Source: Clostridia bacterium (lineage in GTDB: Bacteria > Bacillota > Clostridia > Peptostreptococcales > Anaerovoracaceae). From it: DNA of 64,000 bases. This document shows, one piece after another, positions 42,903 through 51,603 of the stretch. The stretch's first letter is position 1, and each line of letters starts with the position of its first letter. Location of the stretch: contig CABJAP010000014.1 of NCBI GenBank assembly GCA_902363595.1, positions 1 to 64,000 of the forward strand. Direction: 5' to 3'. The translations under genes and the position numbers were made by a program. The notes below the pieces were generated by a model, which did no database searches, was not told the DNA's origin, and was given only the letters and a program-made list of their open reading frames with translations.

Positions 42903-43974
42903 TTTGTACTCCTTCCGTAAAAAGTTTGATTCTAGTTCTTATACCATTTACACTACCTGTTTTGTAGGATTGAAGTTCAGTTCCAAATTTAATATTATTG
43001 ATACATTCTACTATTTGATTTGTCTGATTACAATCTACAATCCTGGCAATTAAAGTCGCCAACGAAACAGCCATTCCATCAAAATAGTATAATACAAATT
43101 CGTTACGAACAGTTCCGCTAGAAGCCTTACCAGAAAAAGCTTCTTCTCCCCAATTGTCATTAATAAATTTAAATGTTTCAATAAAGATTTCTTTTTCGCT
43201 CTTATAATCAAAAACTATCTCACCAGTTGTCATTTTTTCAAGATATCTTGTTAGGTATTCTGTTACTGGATACTTATAATTTTCAATATCATTTTTTATG
43301 GCAAAAAACCTTAAAGCTATTTCCTGGTCATATCGAATCTGCAACTTTTCTTCGCCTATACGTTTTGTTACTTCTTTAAAATCTTTATTTTCACAGCACT
43401 CTTCAAGAAACTCTATACCCTCTGAACCAAGTAGTCTAATTGTACAATTACGTATCTCTTGTGCAGACAACAGTTCTCCTCCTGTATTTAAACGTTTAAA
43501 CATATGGTATTTTAGAGAAACTTCACTTTCCTTCTTTATGACCTCCATACGCACAAAACTTCTTTTTATTTTTATCTGTAACGCTTTTGGCAATTGGTCA
43601 AAAGTAAGTCCATTTAAATCATCTACTATGTCACAACCGTGTAAAACTAAAGCAGTTTTTTCTGTCTTCCCAAGTTTTTCACCCCGGAAGTGCAGGTAGC
43701 TAGATATTCTCTGCAATCCATCAATTAATTCATACACCCCCTCTTCAGTTTCTATAACAAAGATAGGAGGCACTGGCATTTCCAAAATTAATGATTCAAC
43801 AAAACGAGATTGTTTTTCTTCACCCCATCTAAAAAGTCTCTGATAATCTGGTGATATTGTTAATTCACTATTTTTATACATATCGTATAGTTCATTAAAT
43901 GAAACGTCCAAGCTTTTCGTCCTAATTTTAATTATTTGACTATCAACATTTTCAATTAAGTTTTCAATTGTCAT
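42883..43974 (-). CDS. DUF262 (ParB/sulfiredoxin-like) domain protein
   Basis: 363 residues from the ATG at 43974 (GGAGGAGCTGCA upstream; 14 further codons are open without a signal). N-terminal ISPDYQRLFRWGEEKQSRFVESLILEMPVPPIFVI and YELIDGLQRISSYLHF are the DUF262 core, with the D-G-x-Q-R motif found in ParB-like NTPase/nuclease folds (as in GmrSD). The C-terminal half is helical. DUF262 proteins act as DNA-modification-sensing nucleases or NTP-dependent sensors in defence systems. Coupled to the HEPN gene. Confidence 0.82.
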   Translation of the reverse strand: MTIENLIENVDSQIIKIRTKSLDVSFNELYDMYKNSELTISPDYQRLFRWGEEKQSRFVESLILEMPVPPIFVIETEEGVYELIDGLQRISSYLHFRGEKLGKTEKTALVLHGCDIVDDLNGLTFDQLPKALQIKIKRSFVRMEVIKKESEVSLKYHMFKRLNTGGELLSAQEIRNCTIRLLGSEGIEFLEECCENKDFKEVTKRIGEEKLQIRYDQEIALRFFAIKNDIENYKYPVTEYLTRYLEKMTTGEIVFDYKSEKEIFIETFKFINDNWGEEAFSGKASSGTVRNEFVLYYFDGMAVSLATLIARIVDCNQTNQIVECINNIKFGTELQSYKTGSVNGIRTRIKLFTEGVQNVLDAR

Positions 43975-44117
43975 TGCAGCTCCTCCATTATAAATATACA
44001 AAAGTTTAATTTCCAAAAAATCTCTATGAAATTACTATTAACAATGTGTTTTGTATTATACATTTCCACCATGAATAGTGTATTAAACTTCCAAACATAA
44101 TAACTGTTTTTTTCTAT

Positions 44118-44153
44118 AGCCCTGGGATATTAAAGTATCCCCATAAGGCTATT
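44118..44153 (-). terminator. Hairpin downstream of the XRE gene
   Basis: ATAGCCCTGGGATA pairs with TATCCCCATAAGGCTAT, allowing small bulges, with a T-run at the left (TTTTTTTCTATAG). It separates the XRE gene from the DUF262 operon. Upstream A/T-rich sequence 43975-44117 probably carries the DUF262 operon promoter. Confidence 0.4.
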
Positions 44154-44228
44154 CCTACTCCAACCATATCGATTAAACCTTCTTCCCTGTCTGGTAAAGT
44201 AATCATCTAGCAAAATCAAGCCAAACCA

Positions 44229-44477
44229 TCATTCCTTATCAGATGTTCCAATCCCTTTGAAAAATTCTGAAAAATCAACATCATAAATTTCCTTCAGGCA
44301 TACCAAATCCGTAGCCTTGATATTTCGTTCACCCCGCTCTATCTTTGCGTAAGTTGAACGCGACATGGAACTTCCCAATAACTGCATTTGAGCAACAAGC
44401 TCATACTGTGAAAGCCCACTGGCTTTCCTTAGTCTAAGTAAATTTCCGTTCAATCCTACACTTCTCAGTATCATCAT
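44229..44477 (-). CDS. XRE family regulator of the mobile element
   Basis: 82 residues, HTH domain LNGNLLRLRKASGLSQYELVAQMQLLG then SRSTYAKIERGERNIKATDLVCLKEIY. Same subfamily as the protein at 39359-39613. Divergent from the DUF6809-like gene; the spacer carries repeated GGTTCC/GGAACC half-sites, so autorepression and control of the divergent gene are likely. Confidence 0.8.
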   Translation of the reverse strand: MMILRSVGLNGNLLRLRKASGLSQYELVAQMQLLGSSMSRSTYAKIERGERNIKATDLVCLKEIYDVDFSEFFKGIGTSDKE

Positions 44478-44494
44478 ATTCCTATTCCTCTTTT

Positions 44495-44566
44495 GGTTCC
44501 TATATAGTCACATTTTTCTTGATTATACATGGAAACCTATGGTATAATAGGTCCCAGATGGGAACC
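44495..44566. promoter_or_regulatory. Divergent promoter with repeated GGTTCC-type operator half-sites
   Basis: A rightward promoter, TTGATT (44519-44524), 18-base spacer, TATAAT (44543-44548), lies among GGTTCC (44495), GGAAACC (44531) and GGTCCCAGATGGGAACC (44551-44567), which are imperfect copies of one half-site in both orientations. This is the arrangement expected for an XRE repressor between divergent genes. Confidence 0.5.
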
Positions 44567-44605
44567 GTCAGAAGTTTTTTAAAAATGAACTTACAGGAGG
44601 CTACA

Positions 44606-44887
44606 ATGAGCACTTATATTGATGATCTATATAATGGGGCGATATACCCCGCTGAACAAGTCTGCGTCACTACCGAAGAATACCGGATTATTCAAAACAA
44701 ACTTGCGGCTTTACAGCTTGAACTTGAAGAAAAATTGAACCAACCTCTAAAAAATACCTTTGAGTCTTTTCTTGAGCAACAAAACGCAGCCTTTTCTATT
44801 GAAGCTCAGGAAACCTTTTCCTATGGTTTTAAGCTTGGGATAAATCTTTTGCTCGAAACGCTCCAACATTCATCTGAAGGAAGTTGA
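44606..44887 (+). CDS. Small DUF6809-like protein
   Basis: 93 residues from the ATG at 44606 (CAGGAGGCTACA upstream); the frame is open 29 codons earlier but starts inside the promoter. YIDDLYNGAIYPAEQV, EEYRIIQNKLAALQLELEEKL and TFSYGFKLGINLLLETL are typical of the small helical proteins (DUF6809) common in Firmicutes mobile elements; function unknown. Divergent from the XRE gene. Confidence 0.65.
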   Translation: MSTYIDDLYNGAIYPAEQVCVTTEEYRIIQNKLAALQLELEEKLNQPLKNTFESFLEQQNAAFSIEAQETFSYGFKLGINLLLETLQHSSEGS

Positions 44888-45008
44888 CAGCATATAAGAA
44901 TCGCTAAAACCGGCCATACAGAGCATAATGACTTTTACCGTTCCACAATAAATAGCCCTTAGACAGCAGTTTCCTGCAATCTAAGGGCTATCGCCTTAAG
45001 GTCAGTAT

Positions 45009-45386
45009 TCATACATATACAAATTCTTTTAATACCATTTCCTCTGCCGCATTGCGGATATTATTCATTAGTCCTACCCACCGCATCTGATCTTGCTCCT
45101 TTAAGTGTTCCGTTATGCCTTGTCTTTCTGCCATTGTTTCCACCAAGCATTCTACCTTTGCTCTTGCCTGACTATCAATATCATTGAGATGCTTTACCAA
45201 ATTTCCTTGTATGCACAGGGACGTATAATACCCAGGCCTATAATCTTTTAAATATTGACGCCTTAGAGCGCCATACTTGCCATAGCGCGGTTGTTCTTCT
45301 TCTGGCGCCTTTAAATCCGGCAAATAATAATCTCCGCATAAGGTGTAGCTTAGTCCGTTTTTTTCATCATACATCTGCTTCTTCAT
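45009..45386 (-). CDS. TnpV-like transposon-encoded protein
   Basis: 125 residues. The layout GLSYTLCGDYYLPDLKAPEEEQPRYGKYGALRRQYLKDYRPGYYTSLCIQGNLVKHL (read in pieces) and the terminal MRWVGLMNNIRNAAEEMVLKEFVY match TnpV, a small protein of unknown role carried by mobilizable transposons in Clostridia. It lies 13 bases downstream of the relaxase gene and is probably co-transcribed. Confidence 0.8.
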   Translation of the reverse strand: MKKQMYDEKNGLSYTLCGDYYLPDLKAPEEEQPRYGKYGALRRQYLKDYRPGYYTSLCIQGNLVKHLNDIDSQARAKVECLVETMAERQGITEHLKEQDQMRWVGLMNNIRNAAEEMVLKEFVYV

Positions 45387-45399
45387 ATTTTTATTCTCC

Positions 45400-46911
45400 T
45401 TATCTTGCGTCCCGAGCTCTTGCTGGGGAAGACTTCCCTTGGTTTCTAGTCCCGCACTCCTTCTGCTTTTGATACATCTTTTCCTTAAGGCAGTCCGTCA
45501 TTGCCCTATTTTGATATTCCCGATCCAAAAGCGCCTTTGTATAGCAATAATACTCATTTTCTGAATCGTTGTAAGCAGCTACAAACTCCCTGACATTTTT
45601 ATATCCATTTTCTTGCACAATACCGGACAAGCGATCTTTTCTACTGTCAATTTGCGTTCTTAACTTTCCGCTTTCCCCTTGCAGTTCTTTTCGCTGTTTT
45701 CCTTTAAAAAGGCCCTTTGCACTATCCAATCTTTTCTCCAACTCAACAAGTTGATTTTCCTGAATGTGAATTTGATAATTTTCATTCTGCAACTTTTGAT
45801 AAACTCCGGTTAATTCCGGATATCTGGCTGCTAGCACTGGCATTACAGGAAACTCAGAAAAGGTTCTGAGCCCCTTATCTGTCATACAATCCGCCGATAC
45901 CTTTCCCTGATCAAATCCGGACTTGTCTGGTATTATAGCAGACCTCCCTCTATTCCAATCTATCCTTTCAAGCGTTTTTTCTAATACCCGTGTAATTAAA
46001 AGCTCTAAGGCTGTGATAGCCAGCAAAACAATCACTGCAAACAATTGTGGCTTTCTCCCATGCCTCTTTACGGATTGCCTTACCTTGTAGTAAATTTTTT
46101 CCTGCTTGACCTTTCTGATCTGTGTCTCCGGTATTCCACTGATCAGCGCTCTGTCTACAGTTTGATTCCACTTCCAACGAACCTGATTATCCGCTTCTAT
46201 CTGACCCATCTTTGGATTATTTTTGCCAACCTTTTTCATTGGAAGATATACGCTCCCTTTATTAAATACTTGCAACCGTTCTTTATCATCTTTTACATAC
46301 AAATTGATTAGCTCTGTAAAAGAGCATTTCACTTCGTCTAAAAAGCCTTCGCTTTTAAATCTGCGTTCTTTTGTTCCAAAAAATTTTCGCTCATACACTT
46401 CCCCTTTCCTAATAATTCTGCATCCGCTCCGGACTTTCCCATCATTATCCAATATTTCTTTTTTTGTCCTAACATGCTTACCTGTTTCATCATAAAACAT
46501 ATTTCTGCCGGCGATTTTTTCAATAGGCTTTCGCAGGGGCTTACGCTCCGAAAAAATAAGATGGATATGATAATTCGTCTTTGCTTTATTATGATGCAAG
46601 GCCGCGATGCACTCCACACCATACTGTTGTTTAAAATGCTGGACAAACACTTTTAACAGACCCTCCGGTTCATATTCCGCAAAGTGTTCCGGCAAAGCAA
46701 TTACCAACTCCCTTGCTTCAATGCACTTTCCTTCTGTTCCATGCTTTAAAAATTCTTCTTGATTGTATTTCGCCAGTTTTCCCCAAAACTTCCGCTCCGT
46801 AGTTTCATAGACAGCATAAAAATTTTCCTGCCTGGCATGACTGGAGATATAGTTTATTCGCCCCTTTAGGTTGGTCAACTTTGTCATTTGAATAAAAGAA
46901 TATCTCGGCAA
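45400..46911 (-). CDS. MobA/MobL-type relaxase
   Basis: 503 residues. The N-terminal domain starts MPRYSFIQMTKLTNLKGRINYISSHARQ and carries the metal-binding histidine motif TNYHIHLIFSERKPLRKP, with HFAEYEPEGLLKVFVQHF before it, as in MobA/MobL (MobP/MobV-like) relaxases that nick oriT and pilot the strand. Residues ~285-310 (LFAVIVLLAITALELLI) form a hydrophobic segment that could be membrane-spanning, unusual for this family. The C-terminus is coiled coil. A structured region upstream (46954-47035) is the candidate oriT. Confidence 0.85.
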   Translation of the reverse strand: MPRYSFIQMTKLTNLKGRINYISSHARQENFYAVYETTERKFWGKLAKYNQEEFLKHGTEGKCIEARELVIALPEHFAEYEPEGLLKVFVQHFKQQYGVECIAALHHNKAKTNYHIHLIFSERKPLRKPIEKIAGRNMFYDETGKHVRTKKEILDNDGKVRSGCRIIRKGEVYERKFFGTKERRFKSEGFLDEVKCSFTELINLYVKDDKERLQVFNKGSVYLPMKKVGKNNPKMGQIEADNQVRWKWNQTVDRALISGIPETQIRKVKQEKIYYKVRQSVKRHGRKPQLFAVIVLLAITALELLITRVLEKTLERIDWNRGRSAIIPDKSGFDQGKVSADCMTDKGLRTFSEFPVMPVLAARYPELTGVYQKLQNENYQIHIQENQLVELEKRLDSAKGLFKGKQRKELQGESGKLRTQIDSRKDRLSGIVQENGYKNVREFVAAYNDSENEYYCYTKALLDREYQNRAMTDCLKEKMYQKQKECGTRNQGKSSPARARDAR

Positions 46912-46953
46912 TAGGAATCCACCTCCCTTTGCTGCTATCGGGCACCTTTTCGG

Positions 46954-47035
46954 CTCGGCAGCCCCGCAGGGCGAAATATCCGGAGTACAAAACGAAGTTT
47001 TGTGCGATGGGTGTATTTCGCTCTCAGACGCCGAG
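46954..47035. other. Candidate origin of transfer (oriT)
   Basis: Three nested inverted repeats share one centre: CTCGGC/GCCGAG (46954-46959 / 47030-47035), GCGAAATA/TATTTCGC (46971-46978 / 47014-47021) and ACAAAAC/GTTTTGT (46987-47003). The region is directly upstream of the relaxase gene and contains no gene, as usual for oriT. Confidence 0.5.
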
Positions 47036-47101
47036 GGCTTACCAGCCGAATTTTCTTGTTAAAAACAACTTGACTTCCTCTGTGTCAGTTGCGACGATCA
47101 T

Positions 47102-47141
47102 GACGGTATTTTTCATATCGCTCGATCACAAAAATATCGTC
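47102..47141. repeat. Inverted repeat at the end of the RepA-like gene
   Basis: GACGGTATTTTT (47102-47113) and AAAAATATCGTC (47130-47141) pair with one mismatch. No T-run follows; it could be part of the transfer or replication origin rather than a terminator. Confidence 0.35.
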
Positions 47142-47148
47142 ACAACCG

Positions 47149-48225
47149 TCATTCACCGTCACCCTTATCCACCAATAAAGTCAGTTTAATCATTCTGCCA
47201 CTATGCTTTCGCTTTGTTTCATACTGAATGTTATATTCGGAAAGAAGCCTGTCCAGACTTGTATTCAATTTCCTTGTTAATACGTTAGGTTGTAAATCAG
47301 GCTCATTTAATTCTCGTAGCAATTCTGTAGCCGTACCGCTCCACTGTGGCTGTTCCACGGATAAAAGAGCGGCAATAGTCTCCAGCATTGGGTCAGCAGG
47401 CTCTTGCCACAGCTCTGTTTCGGAACGAATTAGTTCCCATAGGCAAAGCTCCCGATTAAAATTCAAAATCAGTTTTAGGTCTTGCTGGTCACGCCCTACT
47501 ACCCCAAGTTCTGCCCGGTTGTCCGTTCGTTTTTCTTTCTGCATAATAAAGGCTCCGTCAGCTGCCCCCAGCAAACCTGTTGTGCCGGAGATCATTTCAA
47601 AAATATCCGATGATTCCATCTTTCTAGTATGGTGAACGATCAAAAAACAAATACCGTGTTTATCACTAAACTGCTTTAGCTTTGAGACAATTTCATAATC
47701 GCTGGCATAACTAAATTTTTCCCCGCCAACCTCTCGGATTTTTTGCAAAGTGTCTATAATGATCAGCCTGGCATCTTTATGCGTCTCAACAAACTGTGTT
47801 AATTGGTTTTCTAATCCGTCTTTTAAGGTTTTCGCTCTTATGGCAAGGTAAAAATTCTTGCTGGTTTGCATATCAAACATTCTGGACAACCTCTTTTGAA
47901 GTCGGCCAAAGTCATCTTCTAAAGCCAGATAGAGAACCGACCCTTTGTTCACCGGATAATTCCATAAGGGAATCCCCTCACTTATGTGATAACCCAGCTG
48001 CGCCATGAAAAAGGATTTGCCTACTTTTGGTGCGCCAGCAAAAAGATAGGTTCCATTGTGGAGTAAGTTATCTACGATTGCCCTTTTCGGCGGGTAAACA
48101 TTGTCATACAATTCCACCATGGAAAGGACGTTCAGTGGCTCCGAGCCGGATTGTACTTTCTCCTGTTCTTCATCAACACCAACAAGTGAATATGGAACAG
48201 CCGTATTTTCTTTTAACCCTGCCAT
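47149..48225 (-). CDS. RepA-like AAA ATPase (RecA-fold hexameric helicase)
   Basis: 358 residues. Walker A FAGAPKVGKSFFMAQLG, then VLYLALEDDFGRLQKRLSRMF, Walker B DARLIIIDTLQKIRE and FLIVHHTRKM identify the plasmid RepA/KaiC-like AAA_25 ATPases found in integrative mobilizable elements. Residues ~280-350 form a winged-helix-like tail. It may replicate the excised circle. The start overlaps the MobC-like gene by 13 bases. Confidence 0.82.
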   Translation of the reverse strand: MAGLKENTAVPYSLVGVDEEQEKVQSGSEPLNVLSMVELYDNVYPPKRAIVDNLLHNGTYLFAGAPKVGKSFFMAQLGYHISEGIPLWNYPVNKGSVLYLALEDDFGRLQKRLSRMFDMQTSKNFYLAIRAKTLKDGLENQLTQFVETHKDARLIIIDTLQKIREVGGEKFSYASDYEIVSKLKQFSDKHGICFLIVHHTRKMESSDIFEMISGTTGLLGAADGAFIMQKEKRTDNRAELGVVGRDQQDLKLILNFNRELCLWELIRSETELWQEPADPMLETIAALLSVEQPQWSGTATELLRELNEPDLQPNVLTRKLNTSLDRLLSEYNIQYETKRKHSGRMIKLTLLVDKGDGE

Positions 48226-48545
48226 TCGCTTTCCTCCTTTAATCCATTTAGTGTAATTGCCACTAACTGCAAGGTATAGAGAAACTCATCATCTGCTTCA
48301 CTGCATTTTTCTATCCGTCTTATTTCTTGATAAATGTCACCCATCTGATTTCGCAAAGCTTTATAAACTCTTGGGTTCCCTTGTACCACCACATCCCGGC
48401 ACAACAGCCTTCTTGTGATATAATCCTGCTTTGTCAGACCGGATAGTCTGACACAACGGTCAAGGAGTTTTCCCTCTTCCTCCGAAACCCGAAATGCTAC
48501 AATTTTATTTCTCCAGCGTCCTTTATTATCCAAATTCTTATTCAT
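48213..48545 (-). CDS. MobC-like relaxosome accessory protein
   Basis: 110 residues from the ATG at 48545. WRNKIVAFRVSEEEGKLLDRCVRLSGLTKQDYITRRLL is the ribbon-helix-helix pattern of plasmid mobilization relaxosome proteins (MobC), which bind and open oriT for the relaxase. The rest is helical. Between integrase and RepA-like genes on the same strand, overlapping the latter. Confidence 0.72.
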   Translation of the reverse strand: MNKNLDNKGRWRNKIVAFRVSEEEGKLLDRCVRLSGLTKQDYITRRLLCRDVVVQGNPRVYKALRNQMGDIYQEIRRIEKCSEADDEFLYTLQLVAITLNGLKEESEWQG

Positions 48546-48565
48546 TTGTTTCACCATTCCCTTCT

Positions 48566-49657
48566 TTAAAAAATACCCTGTGAGCCGCTCATTCTTTCTG
48601 CATCTAATTTATCTGCCATTTCTGTCTGCTTTGTTGGAAACAGATGAGCATATCGGTAGGTAATTTCAATGCTTTCATGTCCTACACGTTCTGCAATTGC
48701 CAGTGCGGAAAATCCCATTTCAACTAATAAGGAAACGTGTGAATGACGCAAATCGTGTACTCTTATCCGTTTAACCCCGCTTACCTTTGCTCCCCGATCC
48801 ATCTCGTGATGAAGGTAGGACTTAGTAATCAGAAACAGTCTGTCGTTGGGTTTCGCTCTGTACATCATACCGATATAGTCCTGCATTTCTTCGCAAAGAA
48901 ACTTTGGCATCTTTATGGTCCGATTGCTTTTGGGCGTCTTGGGAGAAGTGATGACATCACGCCCTTTGAGTCTCTGATAGGATTTATTGATTGTCACGGT
49001 ACATTTTTCAAAGTCAAAGTCTTTGGCTGTCAAAGCGAGCAGCTCTCCCATGCGAATTCCGCACCAGTAAAGCAATTCAAATGCATAGTAGGACTGGGGC
49101 TTATCCATCATGACATCTGCAAATTTTAAATATTCCTCCTTTGTCCAAAACCGCATTTCCTTATAATCCTCTGCTCCCATTGTTCCCGCCAGCTGAGCCG
49201 GGTTGGAACGCAAATGATAGAATCGCACAGCATGATTGAAAATGGCGCTTAACTGGCTGTGTATTGTCTTTAAATAGGTGGGTGAATACCCTTTTCCCTG
49301 CGCATCTTTATATTCCAGGAGTTCATTTTGCCAAGCAATTACATCTTTCGCTTCAATACTCTCTATTTTACGTTCTCCAAAGTAAGGAAGTATTTTTGTT
49401 CGTATTACGTGACTTTTGGAATCCCATGTGTTCTCTTTAACACGCTTCTTTTTATCCGCTTCATAGAGCTCAAAGAAACTTTCAAAGGTCATATCCAATC
49501 GGGATTCTTGCTTTAGCATAGCCTCCCTTTCCCATGCCTGCGCTTCTCTTTTCGTTGCAAATCCTCGTTTCTGCGTCTGCTTTCGTTCTCCCTTCCAGTT
49601 CGTAAAACGGTAAAGTACACGCCATGTTCCTGTATCCCCATCTTTGTATACAGCCAT
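48566..49657 (-). CDS. Tyrosine recombinase (integrase) of the mobilizable element
   Basis: 363 residues. N-terminal AP2-like arm-binding domain (GTWRVLYRFTNWKGERKQTQKRGF), SAM-like core-binding domain (~60-155), then catalytic residues: R in LYWCGIRMGELLAL, H-x-x-R in VHDLRHSHVSLLVEMG, H in VGHESIEITYRYAHL with the nucleophilic Tyr in the same segment. It integrates and excises the element between attL and attR. Length and order are standard for Tn916/phage-type integrases. A small DNA-binding gene lies 4 bases upstream. Confidence 0.93.
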   Translation of the reverse strand: MAVYKDGDTGTWRVLYRFTNWKGERKQTQKRGFATKREAQAWEREAMLKQESRLDMTFESFFELYEADKKKRVKENTWDSKSHVIRTKILPYFGERKIESIEAKDVIAWQNELLEYKDAQGKGYSPTYLKTIHSQLSAIFNHAVRFYHLRSNPAQLAGTMGAEDYKEMRFWTKEEYLKFADVMMDKPQSYYAFELLYWCGIRMGELLALTAKDFDFEKCTVTINKSYQRLKGRDVITSPKTPKSNRTIKMPKFLCEEMQDYIGMMYRAKPNDRLFLITKSYLHHEMDRGAKVSGVKRIRVHDLRHSHVSLLVEMGFSALAIAERVGHESIEITYRYAHLFPTKQTEMADKLDAERMSGSQGIF

Positions 49658-49661
49658 TCCC

Positions 49662-49859
49662 TCACTTCCTTTCTTTCCTTGCTTCGCTGTAACAAACCTT
49701 TTTCTGAAAATAATCTGTGTTCACCCGCCCTGCCACGGTCAAATAGCCCTGTTGTTTTAACTCTTGATTCAACTCCCGGACGATCTTGTAAGCGCATGAT
49801 TTTGATATTCCCAGTTCCTGCGCCACTTCTTCAACATTCATAAATCGCCGCTCCCCCAT
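49662..49859 (-). CDS. Excisionase-like helix-turn-helix protein
   Basis: 65 residues. MNVEEVAQELGISKSCAYKIVRELNQELKQQGYLTVAGRVNTDYF is the MerR/excisionase-type winged helix often encoded directly before a tyrosine integrase; it probably biases recombination to excision. The 4-base gap to the integrase implies co-transcription. Confidence 0.75.
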   Translation of the reverse strand: MGERRFMNVEEVAQELGISKSCAYKIVRELNQELKQQGYLTVAGRVNTDYFQKKVCYSEARKERK

Positions 49860-49994
49860 TTGCTAACTCCCCCTTTGCCTGCTGAATTGTTACTCTCCTT
49901 ACACAGCTTTCTGGTATTGTGTTGTTTTTTCTTCGGCTGGTTTCCTCTTTTCGGCCACTGCTGAGAAGTCGATATATTAGCCAACCATTAACTT

Positions 49995-50145
49995 AACATA
50001 TTTGTTTAGTTTCACTATTGAGTATCATACTAAACATTTAAAGTTAAGTCAAGTGGTTCTACAAAGAATATTAACTTTTTTTGCTTAGTTCTCGGTTGTT
50101 ATTCTGATTTGCTCGTGCTATACTGAATGCAACATATTTGTTTAG
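49995..50145. promoter_or_regulatory. Operators and promoter between excisionase and repressor genes
   Basis: AACATATTTGTTTAG occurs twice (49995-50009 and 50131-50145), and ACTAAACATTT near 50029-50039 is an inverted half-copy. A promoter TTGTTA-17-TATACT lies just before the second copy and drives the XRE gene. The pattern fits a repressor that controls itself and the integration genes. Confidence 0.5.
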
Positions 50146-50155
50146 GGAGTTTATT

Positions 50156-50605
50156 ATGGCTATTGGAAAACGCATTAAACATATTCGCAACTTGCGAGGT
50201 CTTACGCAAAAGGAACTTGGAGCCGCTATTGGGTTTGAGGGTAAAACTGCGGATGTTCGCATTGCACAATATGAATCAGAAACCAGAGTACCAAAGGACA
50301 AGCTGCTGGCCGAAATAGCAAAAGTATTAGATGTCAGTCCCGATGCGCTGGACGTGCCGGACATTGATTCTTATATTGGGGTCATGCACACGCTCTTCGC
50401 TCTGGAAGATATGTATGGTTTAAAAATAGATAAAGTTGATGGTGAACTCTGCATCCTACTGGACAAAAACAATAGCAGCTACCTTTCCATGTTTGATATG
50501 CTTTGTTCCTGGCAACAAATAGCTGCAAAACTGGAAAGGGGCATAGTTTCCAAAGAAGATTACAACCAGTGGCGCTATACTTACCCCACTCAAGAAGTCG
50601 AATGA
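50156..50605 (+). CDS. XRE family repressor of the mobile element
   Basis: 149 residues from the ATG at 50156 (TTAGGGAGTTTATT upstream). HTH: IGKRIKHIRNLRGLTQKELGAAIGFEGKTADVRIAQYESETRVPKDKLLAEIAKVL. The C-terminal ~80 residues are not a LexA-type peptidase, so another inactivation route is expected. Divergent from the integration module and upstream of a membrane-tailed protein gene (58 bases). Confidence 0.82.
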   Translation: MAIGKRIKHIRNLRGLTQKELGAAIGFEGKTADVRIAQYESETRVPKDKLLAEIAKVLDVSPDALDVPDIDSYIGVMHTLFALEDMYGLKIDKVDGELCILLDKNNSSYLSMFDMLCSWQQIAAKLERGIVSKEDYNQWRYTYPTQEVE

Positions 50606-50663
50606 TTTATGCAGTTGAGGGAAAAAGAGAGCGAAAGGACAAATAGCTACAGGAGGTTTCACT

Positions 50664-51443
50664 ATGCAATACGAAAAACATCGAGAAGCTCGCAAAATTT
50701 TTGCAGAAATAGATAAAAACCCTCAAAATTTTTTAATTATTCACTATTCCTGTGAAAGCTTCTATGACATTAAAGACGGCCATACACCTCGCATTACATC
50801 CATAGCTGTCTATGACTACTCTTCTGCGCAAACAGATTCCTTCTCTTTACATAAAGTAGCCGAAAAGAATCACATTTCTGCAGATGAGATTGAGTGCCAT
50901 TATGATAAACTTGAGCGCAACATGCTTGACGAATTTTTTAATTATGCGAAAGAGCATCAAAGCTATACTTGGATTCACTGGAATATGCGAGACATTAACT
51001 ATGGGTTTAAAGCTATCGAGCATCGTTTCTCAGTTCTCAGCGGCGAACCATACAAGATTGCTGATACGAAAAAGCTTGACCTCGCACGTCTTTTAATTCA
51101 ATGTTATGGCGTTGGTTACATTGATCACCCTCGGATGGAGAAACTACTCGACTATAACAAAATAAAGGCAAAGGATTATCTAACCGGTAAAGGGGAAGCT
51201 GAAGCTTTTGAAAATAAGGAATATATCAAATTACATATGTCAACTCTCCGAAAAGTAGATGTTTTCGCTAACCTTATTAACCGATCAGTTAATAATACCC
51301 TAAAAGTCAAATCCAAGTGGTATGAAATATATGGCATATCCTTTCAAGGTGTTTTCAACTATTGCAAAGAGCAATGGTGGCTACAGTTAATTTGGACCGT
51401 CTTGATGCTTTTTGCTGGAGCGTTTGTCGGTAAAATGATATAA
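50664..51443 (+). CDS. Exonuclease-like cytoplasmic domain with C-terminal membrane anchor, function unknown
   Basis: 259 residues. Residues ~20-210 have a layout reminiscent of DEDD/RNase H-like exonucleases (FLIIHYSCESF..ITSIAVYDY, then TWIHWNMRDINYGFKAIEHRF and a late helical D/E-rich part), but the acidic residues do not line up well, so the domain may be inactive or another fold. Residues ~235-257 (WWLQLIWTVLMLFAGAFVGKMI) are a single transmembrane helix at the very C-terminus. AGGAGG before the ATG. As cargo next to the attR end it may be an accessory or defence gene. Confidence 0.45.
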   Translation: MQYEKHREARKIFAEIDKNPQNFLIIHYSCESFYDIKDGHTPRITSIAVYDYSSAQTDSFSLHKVAEKNHISADEIECHYDKLERNMLDEFFNYAKEHQSYTWIHWNMRDINYGFKAIEHRFSVLSGEPYKIADTKKLDLARLLIQCYGVGYIDHPRMEKLLDYNKIKAKDYLTGKGEAEAFENKEYIKLHMSTLRKVDVFANLINRSVNNTLKVKSKWYEIYGISFQGVFNYCKEQWWLQLIWTVLMLFAGAFVGKMI

Positions 51444-51487
51444 AAATAGCCCACTGAAAAGCTTACTGTTTTCAGTGGGCTATTTTT
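51442..51487 (+). terminator. Strong terminator of the membrane-tailed protein gene
   Basis: AAAAATAGCCCACTGAAAA (from 51442) and TTTTCAGTGGGCTATTTTT (to 51487) are a perfect 19-bp inverted repeat with flanking T-run. Confidence 0.88.
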
Positions 51488-51603
51488 ATCTTCATGTGTA
51501 GTGAATTGTACAATTAACTACAAGTCTTTCCAATATCTATTCATCATTAATTTCGCAAACTAATGGCTTTCTTAATAAGCAAAACTACCCTTTGAGGGTT
51601 TTA

